A stretch of 64,000 nt of DNA from Roseiarcus sp963835955 (GCA_963835955.1 CAWIHZ010000026.1:1-64000), one strand, 5' to 3'. Shown: positions 36,001-45,757, numbered from the stretch's first letter. Numbers and translations: made by a program. The notes: generated by a model not told the origin, from the sequence alone.

Positions 36001-37295
36001 CCCCTAGCTACGGCGCACAGCAAGTCTTTGTCGATACGAAGGCCGAAAGCGGCACATACGCGGCCGCGATGGGCTCGATGGGGTCGACGGACGGAACGGC
36101 CGACGGTACCCTAAGCCAGACCGTCGCGACGACGGCGGGCCAGACCTACACGCTGAGCTTCTGGCTGCAGAACGATGGGTCGTCGGGCGGCAACGATTTC
36201 AAGGCCATGTGGAACGGGCAGACATTGGTTTCGCTCACCAACGCGGCGCAGTCCGGCTATACGCAATATACCTACACCGTGACCGCCGCTGGCAGCGCGT
36301 CGACGCTTGAGTTTTCCGCAACCAATAATCCAAGCCAGTGGAATCTCGACAACATATCGCTGACGGCGAACGGATCGCTTCCCCTTTCCACTGCGCTCAC
36401 GAGTGCGCTCACGAGCGAAACGGTCGCCATCACCGGCACGGCGGCGGAAGGCCAGAAGTTAACCGCCAATGCGAGCGCCAACGACCCCAACGCCACGATC
36501 AGTTATCAGTGGCAGTACGAGAACGGCTCCACCTGGAACAACATCGCCGGTGCCGCGGCCTCGACGTTCACCCCGGGCGTGTCGCAGGAAGGCGAAACGC
36601 TAAGGGTCGTCGCTACGGCCGTGGACGGCGCCACGACCATCTCGAATGCGAGTTCGGCGACAACAGCCGTCAAAGCCGCGGCGCCGGTGCTGACGATCGC
36701 CAACAATTCTCTGTCGGTGACGGCGGGCGGCCATGTGCCGCTCGGAGTCAGCGTGAGGGTCCCCGAGACCGGCGACACGGTGAAAGTGAAGATCGCCGGC
36801 CTGCCGAGCTACGAGACGATCACTGACGCTCTCGACGGCAAGACCTTCAGAGGGAGCTCCGTTACGCTTACTGCGGCCCAGGTAGACAGCGGACTCACGC
36901 TGAAATCGAGCTATACAGGAACGGGCCATCCGGTCGCCACTCTGACCCTGACTGCGACCAACGGCGCGAGCAGCGCGGCGTTGACGACGACCGCAGCCCA
37001 AACTCTGACGGTGACCGACCCTCCGGCTTCGGTCGCCGTCAGCGATAGCCTGGACCTTGCAAAAATCCTCTTCGGCAGCAACACGACGCTCGGCTATTCG
37101 GCGAACGGCGCAGGCGCGTTCGGCGGGCCCACCGGCGCCAACGTCGCCAGTCCCAACTCTCTCGGCCTTCTCGCCCAATACGCTGCCGCGGGCTTCAACA
37201 ATTCGGGCGACCACGGAGCGGGCGCGATATTCACTCACGCGGCGCAGGTTTCGAGCCTGGCGGATCATTTATTTCTGACCAAGCCTGCAGCGTGA
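33062..37295 (+). CDS. Large secreted beta-helix and Ig/CBM-like repeat protein, frameshifted
   Basis: With one C removed from the CCCC run at about 36000-36003 (GCAGTCCCCTAG), the frame continues and gives about 1410 residues. As given, it stops at 36007. There is no signal peptide, consistent with type I secretion. Residues 1-300 are a right-handed parallel beta-helix (MTTYYVSSIVGSDNNAGTSS, ITINGFTVVGDA, then NNTVYNEPGAGIAMENGDYI and similar Asn-rich turns), as in polysaccharide lyases and epimerases. Ig-like domains follow, and a beta-sandwich module with NGSFETGSFSGWTVGGNSG and TLSFWLRNDG occurs twice (34270-34680 and 35940-36370). A 202-residue unit is tandemly duplicated between them. 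The C-terminus ends DHLFLTKPAA. An exporter and adaptor lie downstream on the same strand. Sugar-binding or adhesion role is inferred. Confidence 0.7.
34718..35885 (+). repeat. Two near-identical direct repeats with a 606-bp period
   Basis: Copy 1 is 34718-35279 and copy 2 is 35324-35885, each 562 bp, starting ACCGATTCTCCTGCGACCGG. Only a few substitutions separate them (for example GGAAGCGCGA against GGAACGGCGA). They encode the DSPATGDLNAGKTVALKLSF module followed by an Ig-like module with NSTITAYDNSTKLGTAAANS. The near-identity implies recent duplication or gene conversion. Confidence 0.9.
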
Positions 37296-37539
37296 TTCGT
37301 CCATAGTTGCAATCGCCTGAAGGCGGATAGGCCGCGTCCCAATGGGAGGAAGGCCGCTCGCGTTATGCGGGCGATGCCTCCCAAATTCGCGATCTGAGGC
37401 GCGAGAATTGGTCGACCCAAACAGAAAGCGCGCCTTGAAACAGAGTTCGTGAAGGATTCACCGCGAAGATGTGGCGCTTAGGGTCCCGGAAACAAGCGGG
37501 CGATGTTTCCGATCCGAAGACACTTAGAGGGGGCGTCAT

Positions 37540-40166
37540 ATGGCCGTCGAGGCCAACCAGGCGCAGGCCATGGATCCGGGGCTGTTTGCCCTGACGGTCT
37601 TGCTCCAATTGCGGGGCGTCGATGCCGAGGCGGATCAGGTCCGCGATCACTGCGGACCCTCGAAGGTTGGCATTCCTGAGATATTAGGCTGCGCCAAGAG
37701 GTTCGGGCTCGACGCGCAAATCCGCATCGCCAGCTGGGAGGAACTCGCGGGGTCGAAGTTGCCTGCAATTGCCTCGCTGCGCGGCGGCAATCTCGTCCTT
37801 ATTACCGCGGTCGGCGAGGACAAGGTCATTCTCGCGAAGTCGAGACTCAAACGGGCGGGAAGAGGTTAGCCGCGCCCAGTTTGAGTCGGCTTGGAATGGA
37901 GAATTGGCTCTGATCGTGCGTCCAGAGCGCGCGGCCAAAGGCGCCCGCAGCTTCTTTCAATCCTGGGCATCCGCCAACGCCTCAACGTCAGCGACAGGAA
38001 GCGCCGGGAAAGCCACGGCTGGAATTGACGAAGCGACGGCCGCTCCAGCCGCCGACAATTCTTCTCTCGCCGCCTTAGTGATGTTGCTGCGCTTCCACGG
38101 CATCGGCGCCGAGGCGGAGCAGATACGCCATCGGATAGGGGCGCCGAAGATCGGCGTCACGGAAATGCTGCGTTGCGCCAAGCAAGTCGGGCTGAAGGCG
38201 CGCGCCCACCACAGCAATTGGGAGCAGCTCGCCAATACGCCGTTGCCCGGAATTGGCGCGCTCCGCGATGGGGGCTTCCTGATCATCGGCAAGGCCGGGG
38301 AAGACAGGGTTCTCATCCAGCGCCCTCTGTCCGAGCGTCCCGAGGCCATGACACGCGCCGAACTCGAATCAATTTGGGATGGCCGAATCGTTTTGATGGC
38401 GCGCCGCGCCTCGTTAATCGATCTGTCGCGACGCTTCGACATCACGTGGTTTCTTGGCGCCATCCACAAATACCGCCGGCAGCTCGGCGATGTTCTGGTC
38501 GCCTCGTTCTTCCTGCAGGTTTTCGCCCTCATCTCGCCGCTGTTCTTCCAGGTCGTCATCGACAAGGTGCTCGTGCATCGCAGCATGAGCACGCTCGACG
38601 TTCTGCTCATCGGTCTGGTAGGGATTTCGGTCTTCGAAGCTGTGCTTGGCGCGCTCCGCACCTATCTGTTCGCCCATACGACGAACCGCATCGATGTCGA
38701 GCTTGGCGCGCGCTTGTTCCGCCACATGCTGGCGCTGCCGATCGCCTATTTCCAGGCGCGTCGTGTCGGCGATACCGTCGCGCGTGTGCGAGAGCTCGAG
38801 AATATCAGGCAATTCCTGACGAGTTCCGCCCTCACGCTCGTCGTCGATCTGCTGTTCACCTTCGTATTCCTGGCGGTGATGTTCTATTACTCGCCGCTAC
38901 TGACCGGCGTCGTGCTCGGCGCGTTCCCATTCTATATCGTGATTTCCGCCGGAGCGACGCCGTTGTTTCGCCGGCGTCTCGACGAGAAGTTCCGCTGCGG
39001 CGCAGAAAATCAGGCGTTCCTCGTCGAGAGCGTCACCGGCGTCGAGACGCTCAAGGCGATGGCGGTCGAGCCGCAGATGCAGCGCCGCTGGGAAGAGCAG
39101 CTGGCGAGCTACGTCAGCGCCAGCTTCAGGGTCATCAGCCTCAACAATACCGCGAAGTCAAGCGGTCCAGCTCGTCAACAAGCTGGTGATTGCGGCGGTA
39201 TTGTATTTCGGCGCAAAGCTCGTGATCGAAGGCGAGCTCACAGTTGGCGAACTCGTCGCCTTCAATATGCTATCGAGCCGTGTGAGCGCTCCGGTGCTGC
39301 GCCTGGCGCAGATCTGGCAGGATTTCCACCAGGCCCGCCTATCCGTGGCGCGGCTCGGCGACATCCTTAACACGCAGCCTGAGCCGAGCACGAGCCCTAC
39401 TCGCGCGCCTCTGCCAGCGATCCGCGGCCGGATTGAATTCGAGCACGTCACATTCCGCTACCGGGTCGATGCCCCCGAAGTGCTGCGCGACATCAGCTTC
39501 GCCGCGGCGCCGGGCCAAGTTACCGGAATCGTCGGCTCCTCGGGGTCGGGAAAGAGCACGCTGACCAAACTTATCCAGCGCCTCTATGTTCCTGAGAGCG
39601 GCCGAGTCCTGGTCGATGGCGTCGACCTTTCGATGGTCGATGTCGCTTGGTTGCGTCGTCAGATCGGCGTGGTGCTGCAGGAAAACGTGCTGTTCAACCT
39701 TTCGGTGCGAGACAACATCGCGTTCGTCGATCCGACAATGCCGATGGAGCGCGTGATCGCCGCCGCGAAGCTGGCCGGCGCTCACGATTTCATCCTCGAA
39801 TTGTCAGAGGGCTACGACACGATACCGGGCGAGCGGGGAAGTCGACTTTCCGGCGGGCAGCGCCAGCGCGTCGCCATTGCCCGCGCCCTCGTCACAGATC
39901 CGCGCATCCTCATCTTCGACGAAGCGACGTCCGCCCTCGATTACGAGAGTGAGCAGGCGATCCAACAGAACATGAAACAGATTGCCGCGAGGAGAACGGT
40001 GTTCATCATAGCGCACCGCCTATCGACGATTCGCCACGTCGACCGCATCATCACCATCGAACGGGGCCGTATCGTCGAGGAGGGCAGCCATGATGAGCTG
40101 ATGCGCGGCAATGGCCGGTATTCCACGCTCCATCTTATGCAGGCTGGCATTCATGACGTCCGCTAG
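37540..40166 (+). CDS. Type I secretion ABC transporter with two C39-like domains, frameshifted
   Basis: Two single-base insertions, one in GCGGGAAGAG near 37858 and one in GCGAAGTCAAG near 39160, break the reading; removing them gives 874 residues. Residues 1-125 and 155-280 are two C39-like domains. Both lack the peptidase cysteine (DPGLFALTVLL and DNSSLAALVMLL), so they should bind, not cut. The membrane domain follows with LVASFFLQVFALISPLFFQV and IDVELGARLFRHMLALPIAY. The ATPase domain has Walker A GIVGSSGSGKSTLTKLIQRL, signature RLSGGQRQRVAIARAL and Walker B ILIFDEATSALD, then IAHRLSTI. HlyB-type exporters usually have one such N-terminal domain; the doubling is unusual. It overlaps the HlyD-like gene. 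Confidence 0.8.
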
Positions 40167-41583
40167 GAAGGTCATCGCCTTTCCGAAGCATCTGGCTCGC
40201 CGTCACGAGTACGAACTCGCTTTCTTGCCTGCGGCGCTCGAGATCACCGAGACGCCAGCGTCCCCGATTGGCCGGGCGATCGGCGCGACCATCATCGCGG
40301 TTTTTTGCGCCGCGCTGTTCTGGGCGTCCGTGGGCAGCGTCGATATCGTCGCGATCGCCCCGGGCACAATCATTCCGAGCGGCCGCGTCAAGCTCGTCCA
40401 GCCTTTCGAGATTGGCGTTGTGCGCGCCATCAATGTCCACGACGGCCAAAGCGTAAAGGCTGGCGAGACCCTGATCGAGCTCGACCCGACAATGACCGAC
40501 GCTGAAGAAGGACGCCTGAAAAGTGAGCGCGTGGCTGCCGAACTCGATGTGGCCCGCTTGCATGCGGCGCTGGTTGAGAATGGCGACCCGCTCGCCGATT
40601 TCGAGCCGCCTGCCGGCGCGAGCGCGGCGCAGATCGAGATGCATCGCAGCTTCTTGATCACCATGGTCGCTGACCTGAAAGCCAAGCTCGCCGAAGTCGA
40701 TCGCCAGCGACAGCAAAAGGAGGCCGAGAGCGCGAGCGTTGCCGCGACAATCGGGAAGCTTGAGGCCACGATCCCGGTCTTGCAGGAGCGAGTCGACCTT
40801 CGAAAATATCTGTACAACAAGGAGCTGGGTTCGAAGCTCACCTACCTGACGGAGTACCAAGATCTCGTCGGGATGCAGCAGGAGCTGATCGTCCAGAAAA
40901 GCCACGCGCGCGAAGCAGACGCGGCAGTAGCGACGCTTAAGGAAACGCGAGCCAAGATCATGGCGGAGTATAGGAGCTCACTGTTCGACGAGCTGGCTAA
41001 GGCCGAGCAGAAGGCGGCTGCGCTCGAACAGGACGTCGTCAAGGCCGAGCGTCAGACCAAGCTCCAACTCCTGAGCGCCCCGGTCGACGGCGTCGTTCAG
41101 CAACTCGCGGTGCATACGGTGGGGGGCGTGGTTACGCCCGCCCAAGTCCTTGCCGTGGTGGTCCCGTCCGACAGTCATCTCGAGATAGAGGCGAAAGTAT
41201 CCAACCGCGATATTGGCTTTGTTCACATCGGTCAGAAGGCGGAAATCAAGGTCGATACCTTCCCCTTCACCAGGTACGGGCTCCTGCATGGGCAATTGAT
41301 GGACGTGTCGCGGGACGCCATAGCGGTCAGCAAACCGCAGGACAATTCAAATGCCGAATTCGCCGGCGGGGTAGCGAGCGCCGGCGAATCCAAAGCCCAG
41401 GAGCTCACCTATCTCGCTCGGGTGTCGCTCGACCGCACTCAAATGCAAGTGGATGGCGGTCTCGTGAACCTTGACCCGGGAATGGCTGTCACGGTCGAAA
41501 TCAAGACAGGCTCGCGCCGGATCCTAAGCTATCTCCTCTCGCCATTGGTCAAGTACGAGCACGAAGCGATGAGGGAAAGATAG
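40153..41583 (+). CDS. HlyD family type I secretion membrane-fusion protein
   Basis: A 476-residue adaptor starting at the ATG 40153, which overlaps the exporter's last codons by 14 bases. One membrane helix near residue 60 (IGATIIAVFCAALFWASVGS) follows a short cytoplasmic part, then VDIVAIAPGTIIPSGRVKLV and a lipoyl half-motif VRAINVHDGQSVKAGETLIE. A long coiled coil (about 150-330) and a second lipoyl half plus beta-barrel (LQLLSAPVDGVVQQLAVHTV, IGQKAEIKVDTFPFTRYGLL) follow. This links the ABC transporter to a TolC-type pore, which is not in the window. Intact, and intact next to frameshifted neighbours. Confidence 0.88.
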   Translation: MTSARKVIAFPKHLARRHEYELAFLPAALEITETPASPIGRAIGATIIAVFCAALFWASVGSVDIVAIAPGTIIPSGRVKLVQPFEIGVVRAINVHDGQSVKAGETLIELDPTMTDAEEGRLKSERVAAELDVARLHAALVENGDPLADFEPPAGASAAQIEMHRSFLITMVADLKAKLAEVDRQRQQKEAESASVAATIGKLEATIPVLQERVDLRKYLYNKELGSKLTYLTEYQDLVGMQQELIVQKSHAREADAAVATLKETRAKIMAEYRSSLFDELAKAEQKAAALEQDVVKAERQTKLQLLSAPVDGVVQQLAVHTVGGVVTPAQVLAVVVPSDSHLEIEAKVSNRDIGFVHIGQKAEIKVDTFPFTRYGLLHGQLMDVSRDAIAVSKPQDNSNAEFAGGVASAGESKAQELTYLARVSLDRTQMQVDGGLVNLDPGMAVTVEIKTGSRRILSYLLSPLVKYEHEAMRER

Positions 41584-41828
41584 AGCTCGCGCCGGCGTTG
41601 CCATGCAGCGCCTAACCGACGAAACGCGCGAAATGATCAATGCACCTCCGCGTGAGTTAAGCCGACTCTTTGCCGCGCCGTCATGCTTCGAAACCGCTGC
41701 ATGGCCCGTTCTCGTCGTCGAAGAGGCTGATGCGAATTGCGCCTGCTCGGCCCGCAAGACTATGATTTCGGAGCGGCTCGCCGGCCGATCGTCGAATCAA
41801 AAAAGGCGCCGCGGATCGGCAAGGCGAA

Positions 41829-42778
41829 GTCAGGTGAAGACCTCGTTCCCCACGGCGGCGGCCTCTCTTCTGAGCCAGGCGTACCACTCGTCGAGGCCCT
41901 CGCCGGTGCGCGCGGACAGCTCTAGCGTCGCAATCGCCGGATTGAACTCGAGCAGCGTTGGCGATCGCGCGCGGGAGGTCGAAATCGACGTGCGGCAACA
42001 GGTCGATCTTGTTGAGAATCATGAGATTGGCGGCGCGGAACATGTGCGGATACTTGAGCGGCTTGTCCTCGCCCTCCGTCACCGAAAGGATCACCGCCTT
42101 GGCGCGCTCGCCCAGGTCGAAAAGAGCGGGGCAGACGAGGTTGCCTACGTTCTCGATCATCACGATGGAGCCGGCGGAAGGACGCAGTTCCTGAAGTCCG
42201 CGCGCGATCATGTCGGCTTCGAGATGGCATCCCGAACCGGTATTCACCTGCACCGCCGGCGCCCCCGCCGCGCGAATGCGCTCGCTGTCATGCGCGGTCG
42301 CTTGGTCGCCCTCGATGACGTAGAGCCGCAACTCGCGACCGAGGTCGCGGATCGTTCGCTCCAGCAGCGACGTCTTGCCCGCGCCAGGAGAGCTGACGAG
42401 ATTGAGCGCCAGGATTTCTCGGCCCCTGAACCAGGCGCGGTTCTTCTGCGCCCGCGCGTCATTTTTTGCCAGGATTCGCGCCTCCAGTTCGATCACCGCG
42501 GTCTCGGGCGACCAATGACCATGTTGACGGTTTCCGTCATCATGCGAATGGCGATGTCGCTGCGGGTCTCCGTGCTCATGATGATGGCTGTGCGCCTGCT
42601 CGTGATCGTGGGGGCGCTCGCGCTCATCGTCGTGGCCGTGCGGATACTCGTGACCATGGGCACGATCGTGATCGTGCGGATGGCCGCGGAGGCCATGTCG
42701 CACGACCGTTTCCTTTCCCGTTTGCAGATTGAGGACTGTCGTATCGGCCTTGCCGCCGCATCCGCAATGTCCGCACAT
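41829..42778 (-). CDS. hypB: Hydrogenase nickel incorporation GTPase HypB, frameshifted near its end
   Basis: Starts MCGHCGCGG, the nickel-binding CxxCGC motif, then a His-rich stretch (HPHDHDRAHGHEYPHGHDDE and onward) typical of nickel-storing HypB. GTPase motifs: Walker A NLVSSPGAGKTSLLERTI, IEGDQATAHDSERIRAAGAP, SVTEGEDKPLKYP and ILNKIDLLPHVDFDL. Near 41955 the frame must shift (one base lost in AACGCTGCTC) to read NPAIATLELSARTGEGLDEW and stop at 41829; as given, it runs out of frame. Repaired it has 316 residues. HypB delivers nickel to the hydrogenase large subunit with HypA. It begins within the hypA stop codon (TGATG). Confidence 0.87.
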
Positions 42779-43117
42779 CACGCAGCCTCCATCAGCTCGA
42801 TCGACTTGACGTTCAGCTCCTCGCCCTGCAGTCGCGTCAACCGACGCGAGCCGCACCCACACGGCTCGAACAGCGTCGCGGTCGCGAACTCGCAGCCGCA
42901 GGACTCGCAGCGCGCGCGACCTTCAATTTCGCGAATATTCGAGGCGGGCGCCTTCGAGCGCCGTCCCCGCGGTCACAGCCTCGAAGCAGAAGGCGACGGC
43001 CTCGCTCATTACGCCCGACAGCTTCCCGACCTCCAGCGTCACCCGCTGAACCCGGCGCCCTTTGGCCGCCTCGCCGACGATCGCCACAATATTGCGCGTG
43101 ATGGAGAGTTCGTGCAT
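42778..43117 (-). CDS. hypA: Hydrogenase nickel metallochaperone HypA, frameshifted
   Basis: The ATG at 43117 gives MHELSITRNIVAIVGEAAKG, with the N-terminal nickel ligand His2, then VTLEVGKLSGVMSEAVAFCF. In CTCGAATATTCGC near 42940 an extra base shifts the frame; removing it continues as EIEGRARCESCGCEFATATL and EPCGCGSRRLTRLQGEELNV to a stop at 42778. The CxxC...CxC zinc site is then complete and the length is 112 residues, normal for HypA. It works with HypB in nickel insertion (family knowledge). As the other hyp genes are almost intact, a read error is as likely as a mutation. Confidence 0.82.
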
Positions 43118-43125
43118 CGATTGCC

Positions 43126-44193
43126 TCAACAGATCCGCGGCAATTGCTCGCCGACCAGCATGTCGACAATGCGCCGTCCGCCGAAAACCGTGCGCATCGT
43201 CACGCGTCCCGCTTCGCCCCGATGAACGCGCCCGATGACCGCCGCGCGCGCTCCGAGCGGATGAGCGCGCATCGCTGCAAGCGCCGACTGCGCCTCCTGC
43301 GGCGGCGCGACGACTGCGATCTTGCCCTCATTGGCGAGATAGAGCGGATCGAGCCCCAGGATCTCGCAAAAGGCCTTGACCTCCTCGCGGATCGGCGTCG
43401 CCGTCTCGTCAATCTCGATCGCGACCCCGGAAGCGTCAGCGATCTCGTTGAGAACCGTCGCCAGCCCGCCGCGCGTCGCATCGCGCAGGAAGCGCACGCC
43501 CGGCGCCGCCGCGAGAAGCGCGTCGATGAGCCCGTGCAGCGGCGCGCAATCACTTTCGATCGGGGTCGCCAGCGCCATGTCGCCCCGGGCGCAGAGGATC
43601 GCGGCGCCGTGGTCGCCGAGCAGCCCGTTGACAAGGACGACGTCTCCTTCTCGCGCCAGGTGCGCGCCGAGGTTGACGCCCTCACGAATGACGCCGATTC
43701 CGGTCGTCGTGAGGAACAGCTTGTCGCAAGCGCGCCTGTGCACGACCTTGGTGTCGCCGGTGACGATCTCGACGCCCGCTTCGGCCGCCGTTGTCGCCAT
43801 CGAGCCGGCGATCTGCCGCATGAAGTCGACGGTGACGCCTTCTTCCACGATCGCCGCGCAGGAGAGGTAGAGCGGCCTGGCGCCGCCAACCGCCAGGTCG
43901 TTGACCGTGCCGCACACGGCGAGCTTGCCGATGTCGCCGCCGGGAAAGATCAGGGGGTCGACCACGAAGGAATCGGTGGTGAAGGCCAGCCGGTCCCCGT
44001 ATCGCTCGAGATCGCGGAGCTCGAAGCGCGCCTGATCCTCGAGCGGCGCCAGCGCGGAATTGTCGAAGGCCCTGACGAACACGTCGTCGATCAGGTCCTT
44101 CATCGCCTTGCCGCCGCCGCCGTGGGCGAGCGTCACGGTCGGCACATGGACTTGTCCCAGAGTTCGGGCGCGGATGCGGGAAGCGACGTTCAT
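43126..44193 (-). CDS. hypE: Carbamoyl dehydratase HypE
   Basis: A complete 355-residue protein. It overlaps hypD by four bases (ATGA). The PurM-like layout is clear: TLAHGGGGKAMKDLIDDVFV, FTTDSFVVDPLIFPGGDIGK, LAVCGTVNDLAVGGARPLYL, IVTGDTKVVHRRACDKLFLT, then DATRGGLATVLNEIADASGV. The C-terminus ends LPRIC, with the invariant last cysteine that carries the carbamoyl group from HypF and is dehydrated to cyanide (established for the family). Nothing odd is seen. Confidence 0.95.
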   Translation of the reverse strand: MNVASRIRARTLGQVHVPTVTLAHGGGGKAMKDLIDDVFVRAFDNSALAPLEDQARFELRDLERYGDRLAFTTDSFVVDPLIFPGGDIGKLAVCGTVNDLAVGGARPLYLSCAAIVEEGVTVDFMRQIAGSMATTAAEAGVEIVTGDTKVVHRRACDKLFLTTTGIGVIREGVNLGAHLAREGDVVLVNGLLGDHGAAILCARGDMALATPIESDCAPLHGLIDALLAAAPGVRFLRDATRGGLATVLNEIADASGVAIEIDETATPIREEVKAFCEILGLDPLYLANEGKIAVVAPPQEAQSALAAMRAHPLGARAAVIGRVHRGEAGRVTMRTVFGGRRIVDMLVGEQLPRIC

Positions 44194-45320
44194 TCCGCAG
44201 CCTCGTGACGCTTGACCCCGCCGTATTGAAAATAGGCCGCGCAGGCGCCTTCAGACGACACCATCAACGCGCCGAGCGGCGTCTCGGGCGTGCAGGCGGA
44301 CCCGAAGACCTTGCATTGCCACGGCTTGATCACGCCCTTCAGCACTTCGCCGCATTGGCAGGATTTGGGATCGGCGATCCGGACGTTGGGTATCGCGAAT
44401 TTCCGCTCGGCGTCGAATCGGGCGTATTCGTCGCGCAGCCTGACGCCGGAATGATCAATCGAACCCAGGCCGCGCCACTCGAAAAACTCGCGCAACTCGT
44501 AGACGCGCCCCACCGCGCGCAACGCCGGCGCATTGCCGCCTTCACGAACGACGCGGGCGTATTGATTCTCGATTTCGGCGCGGCCCTCCTTGATCTGGCG
44601 CAGAACCATCCAGATCGACTGCAGGATATCGAGCGGCTCGAAGCCGGCGATCACCATCGGCTTGCGATAGAAACTGGCGATGAACTCGTAGGGCGCGGCG
44701 CCGATCACCATCGAGACGTGACCGGGCCCGAGGAAGCCGTCGAGTTTCAGATCGGGACTGTCGAGGATCGCCTTGATGGTCGGGACGATGGTGATGTGAT
44801 TGCAGAACACCGAAAAATTCGTAACCCCGTCGCGTTCGGCCTGAAGAATCGTCAGCGCGGTCGATGGCATCGTCGTCTCGAAGCCAAGCCCGAAGAACAC
44901 CACCTCGCGGGTCGGATTGGCGCGCGCGAGCGCGAGCGCGTCCATGGGCGAGTAGACCATGCGCACGTCGGCGCCGTCGGCCTTGGCTTGCAGCAGGCTC
45001 TTCCTCGAGCCGGGCACGCGCATGGCGTCGCCGAAGGTGGCGAAGATCACCTTCTTCTGCTCGGCGATGGCGATGCAGTCGTCGACCCGCCCCATCGGCA
45101 GAACGCAGACCGGGCATCCCGGCCCGTGGACCAGCTCGATCTGTTTGGGCAGCATGCCCTCCACGCCATAGCGAAAGATCGAATGTGTGTGTCCGCCGCA
45201 AACTTCCATGATGTTGAGCGGGCGGTCGGCGGGAATATCCATCGTCGCGACCAGCGCCTCGATTTCGGTCACGAGAACGCTCGCCTTGGCGCTGTCGCGA
45301 AATTCGTCGAGATATTTCAT
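44190..45320 (-). CDS. hypD: Hydrogenase Fe(CN)2CO assembly scaffold HypD
   Basis: A 376-residue protein from the ATG at 45320, coupled to the SIS gene by an ATGA overlap. Conserved cysteine motifs are present: NIMEVCGGHTHSIFRYGVEG, VHGPGCPVCVLPMG, then FFGLGFETTMPSTA, CNHITIVPT, IAGFEPLDILQSI, and the [4Fe-4S]-binding C-terminal part with PKSCQCGEVLKGVIKPWQCK and FGSACTPETPLGALMVSSEG. With HypC it holds iron while cyanide and CO are added. Appears functional. An open frame continues upstream but is only the shadow of neighbouring genes. Confidence 0.94.
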   Translation of the reverse strand: MKYLDEFRDSAKASVLVTEIEALVATMDIPADRPLNIMEVCGGHTHSIFRYGVEGMLPKQIELVHGPGCPVCVLPMGRVDDCIAIAEQKKVIFATFGDAMRVPGSRKSLLQAKADGADVRMVYSPMDALALARANPTREVVFFGLGFETTMPSTALTILQAERDGVTNFSVFCNHITIVPTIKAILDSPDLKLDGFLGPGHVSMVIGAAPYEFIASFYRKPMVIAGFEPLDILQSIWMVLRQIKEGRAEIENQYARVVREGGNAPALRAVGRVYELREFFEWRGLGSIDHSGVRLRDEYARFDAERKFAIPNVRIADPKSCQCGEVLKGVIKPWQCKVFGSACTPETPLGALMVSSEGACAAYFQYGGVKRHEAAE

Positions 45321-45745
45321 GACGCAGCTCCCTGGGTCGTCGCTGACCCCCGATCGTCGGCAAGCAGGGTGCGCACGAGGTCCCAAAGAAAGTGATAGGC
45401 GGCGACGCGGCGTTCCTGGATGCGGTGAATCGACGTCGTCGGCACGACGAGGCAATGATCGAGAACCCCGCTCGTCTTTATCTTGCCGCCGTCGCCGCCG
45501 GCGAGCCCGATGGCGGCGAGGCCCATTTCCCTGGCCTTGGCGAAGGCCGCGATCAGATTGCCGAAATTGCCGCTGGTTGAAATGCCGATCAGGGCGTCGC
45601 CCGCCTTGCCCCGAGCGATGATCTGGCGGACGAACACGTGCTCGAAGCCGACGTCGTTGCCGACCGTCGCGTCGAGCTTTTTCGGCTCCTGCGCCCCGCC
45701 ATGCAGAAAGGGGTAGTGGGTCTCGGGAGCGGCTTGTTCCGTCAT
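45317..45745 (-). CDS. SIS-domain (GmhA-like) protein in the hyp operon, shortened
   Basis: A 142-residue protein: MTEQAAPETHYPFLHGGAQE, PKKLDATVGNDVGFEHVFVR, then DALIGISTSGNFGNLIAAFA and GLAAIGLAGGDGGKIKTSGV. The ISTSGN and D-GG motifs identify the C-terminal half of a SIS phosphosugar isomerase fold. Relatives I recall in this operon position have about 70-80 further residues between the YPFL start and the AVGNDVGF part, including the GNGGS motif. Here KKLDA runs straight into TVGND, so the first half of the SIS domain seems deleted in frame. It sits between hypC and hypD and is coupled to hypD. Its role in hydrogenase maturation is unknown. Confidence 0.7.
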   Translation of the reverse strand: MTEQAAPETHYPFLHGGAQEPKKLDATVGNDVGFEHVFVRQIIARGKAGDALIGISTSGNFGNLIAAFAKAREMGLAAIGLAGGDGGKIKTSGVLDHCLVVPTTSIHRIQERRVAAYHFLWDLVRTLLADDRGSATTQGAAS

Positions 45746-45757
45746 GACCTGGCCACC

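Noticed and set aside
41829..42778. hypB frame change explained by the same extra-T motif as in the GGDEF gene
   Set aside because: The sequence CTCGAGTTC occurs there too, but the frame arithmetic requires one base lost (or two gained), not one T gained, so it is a different event.
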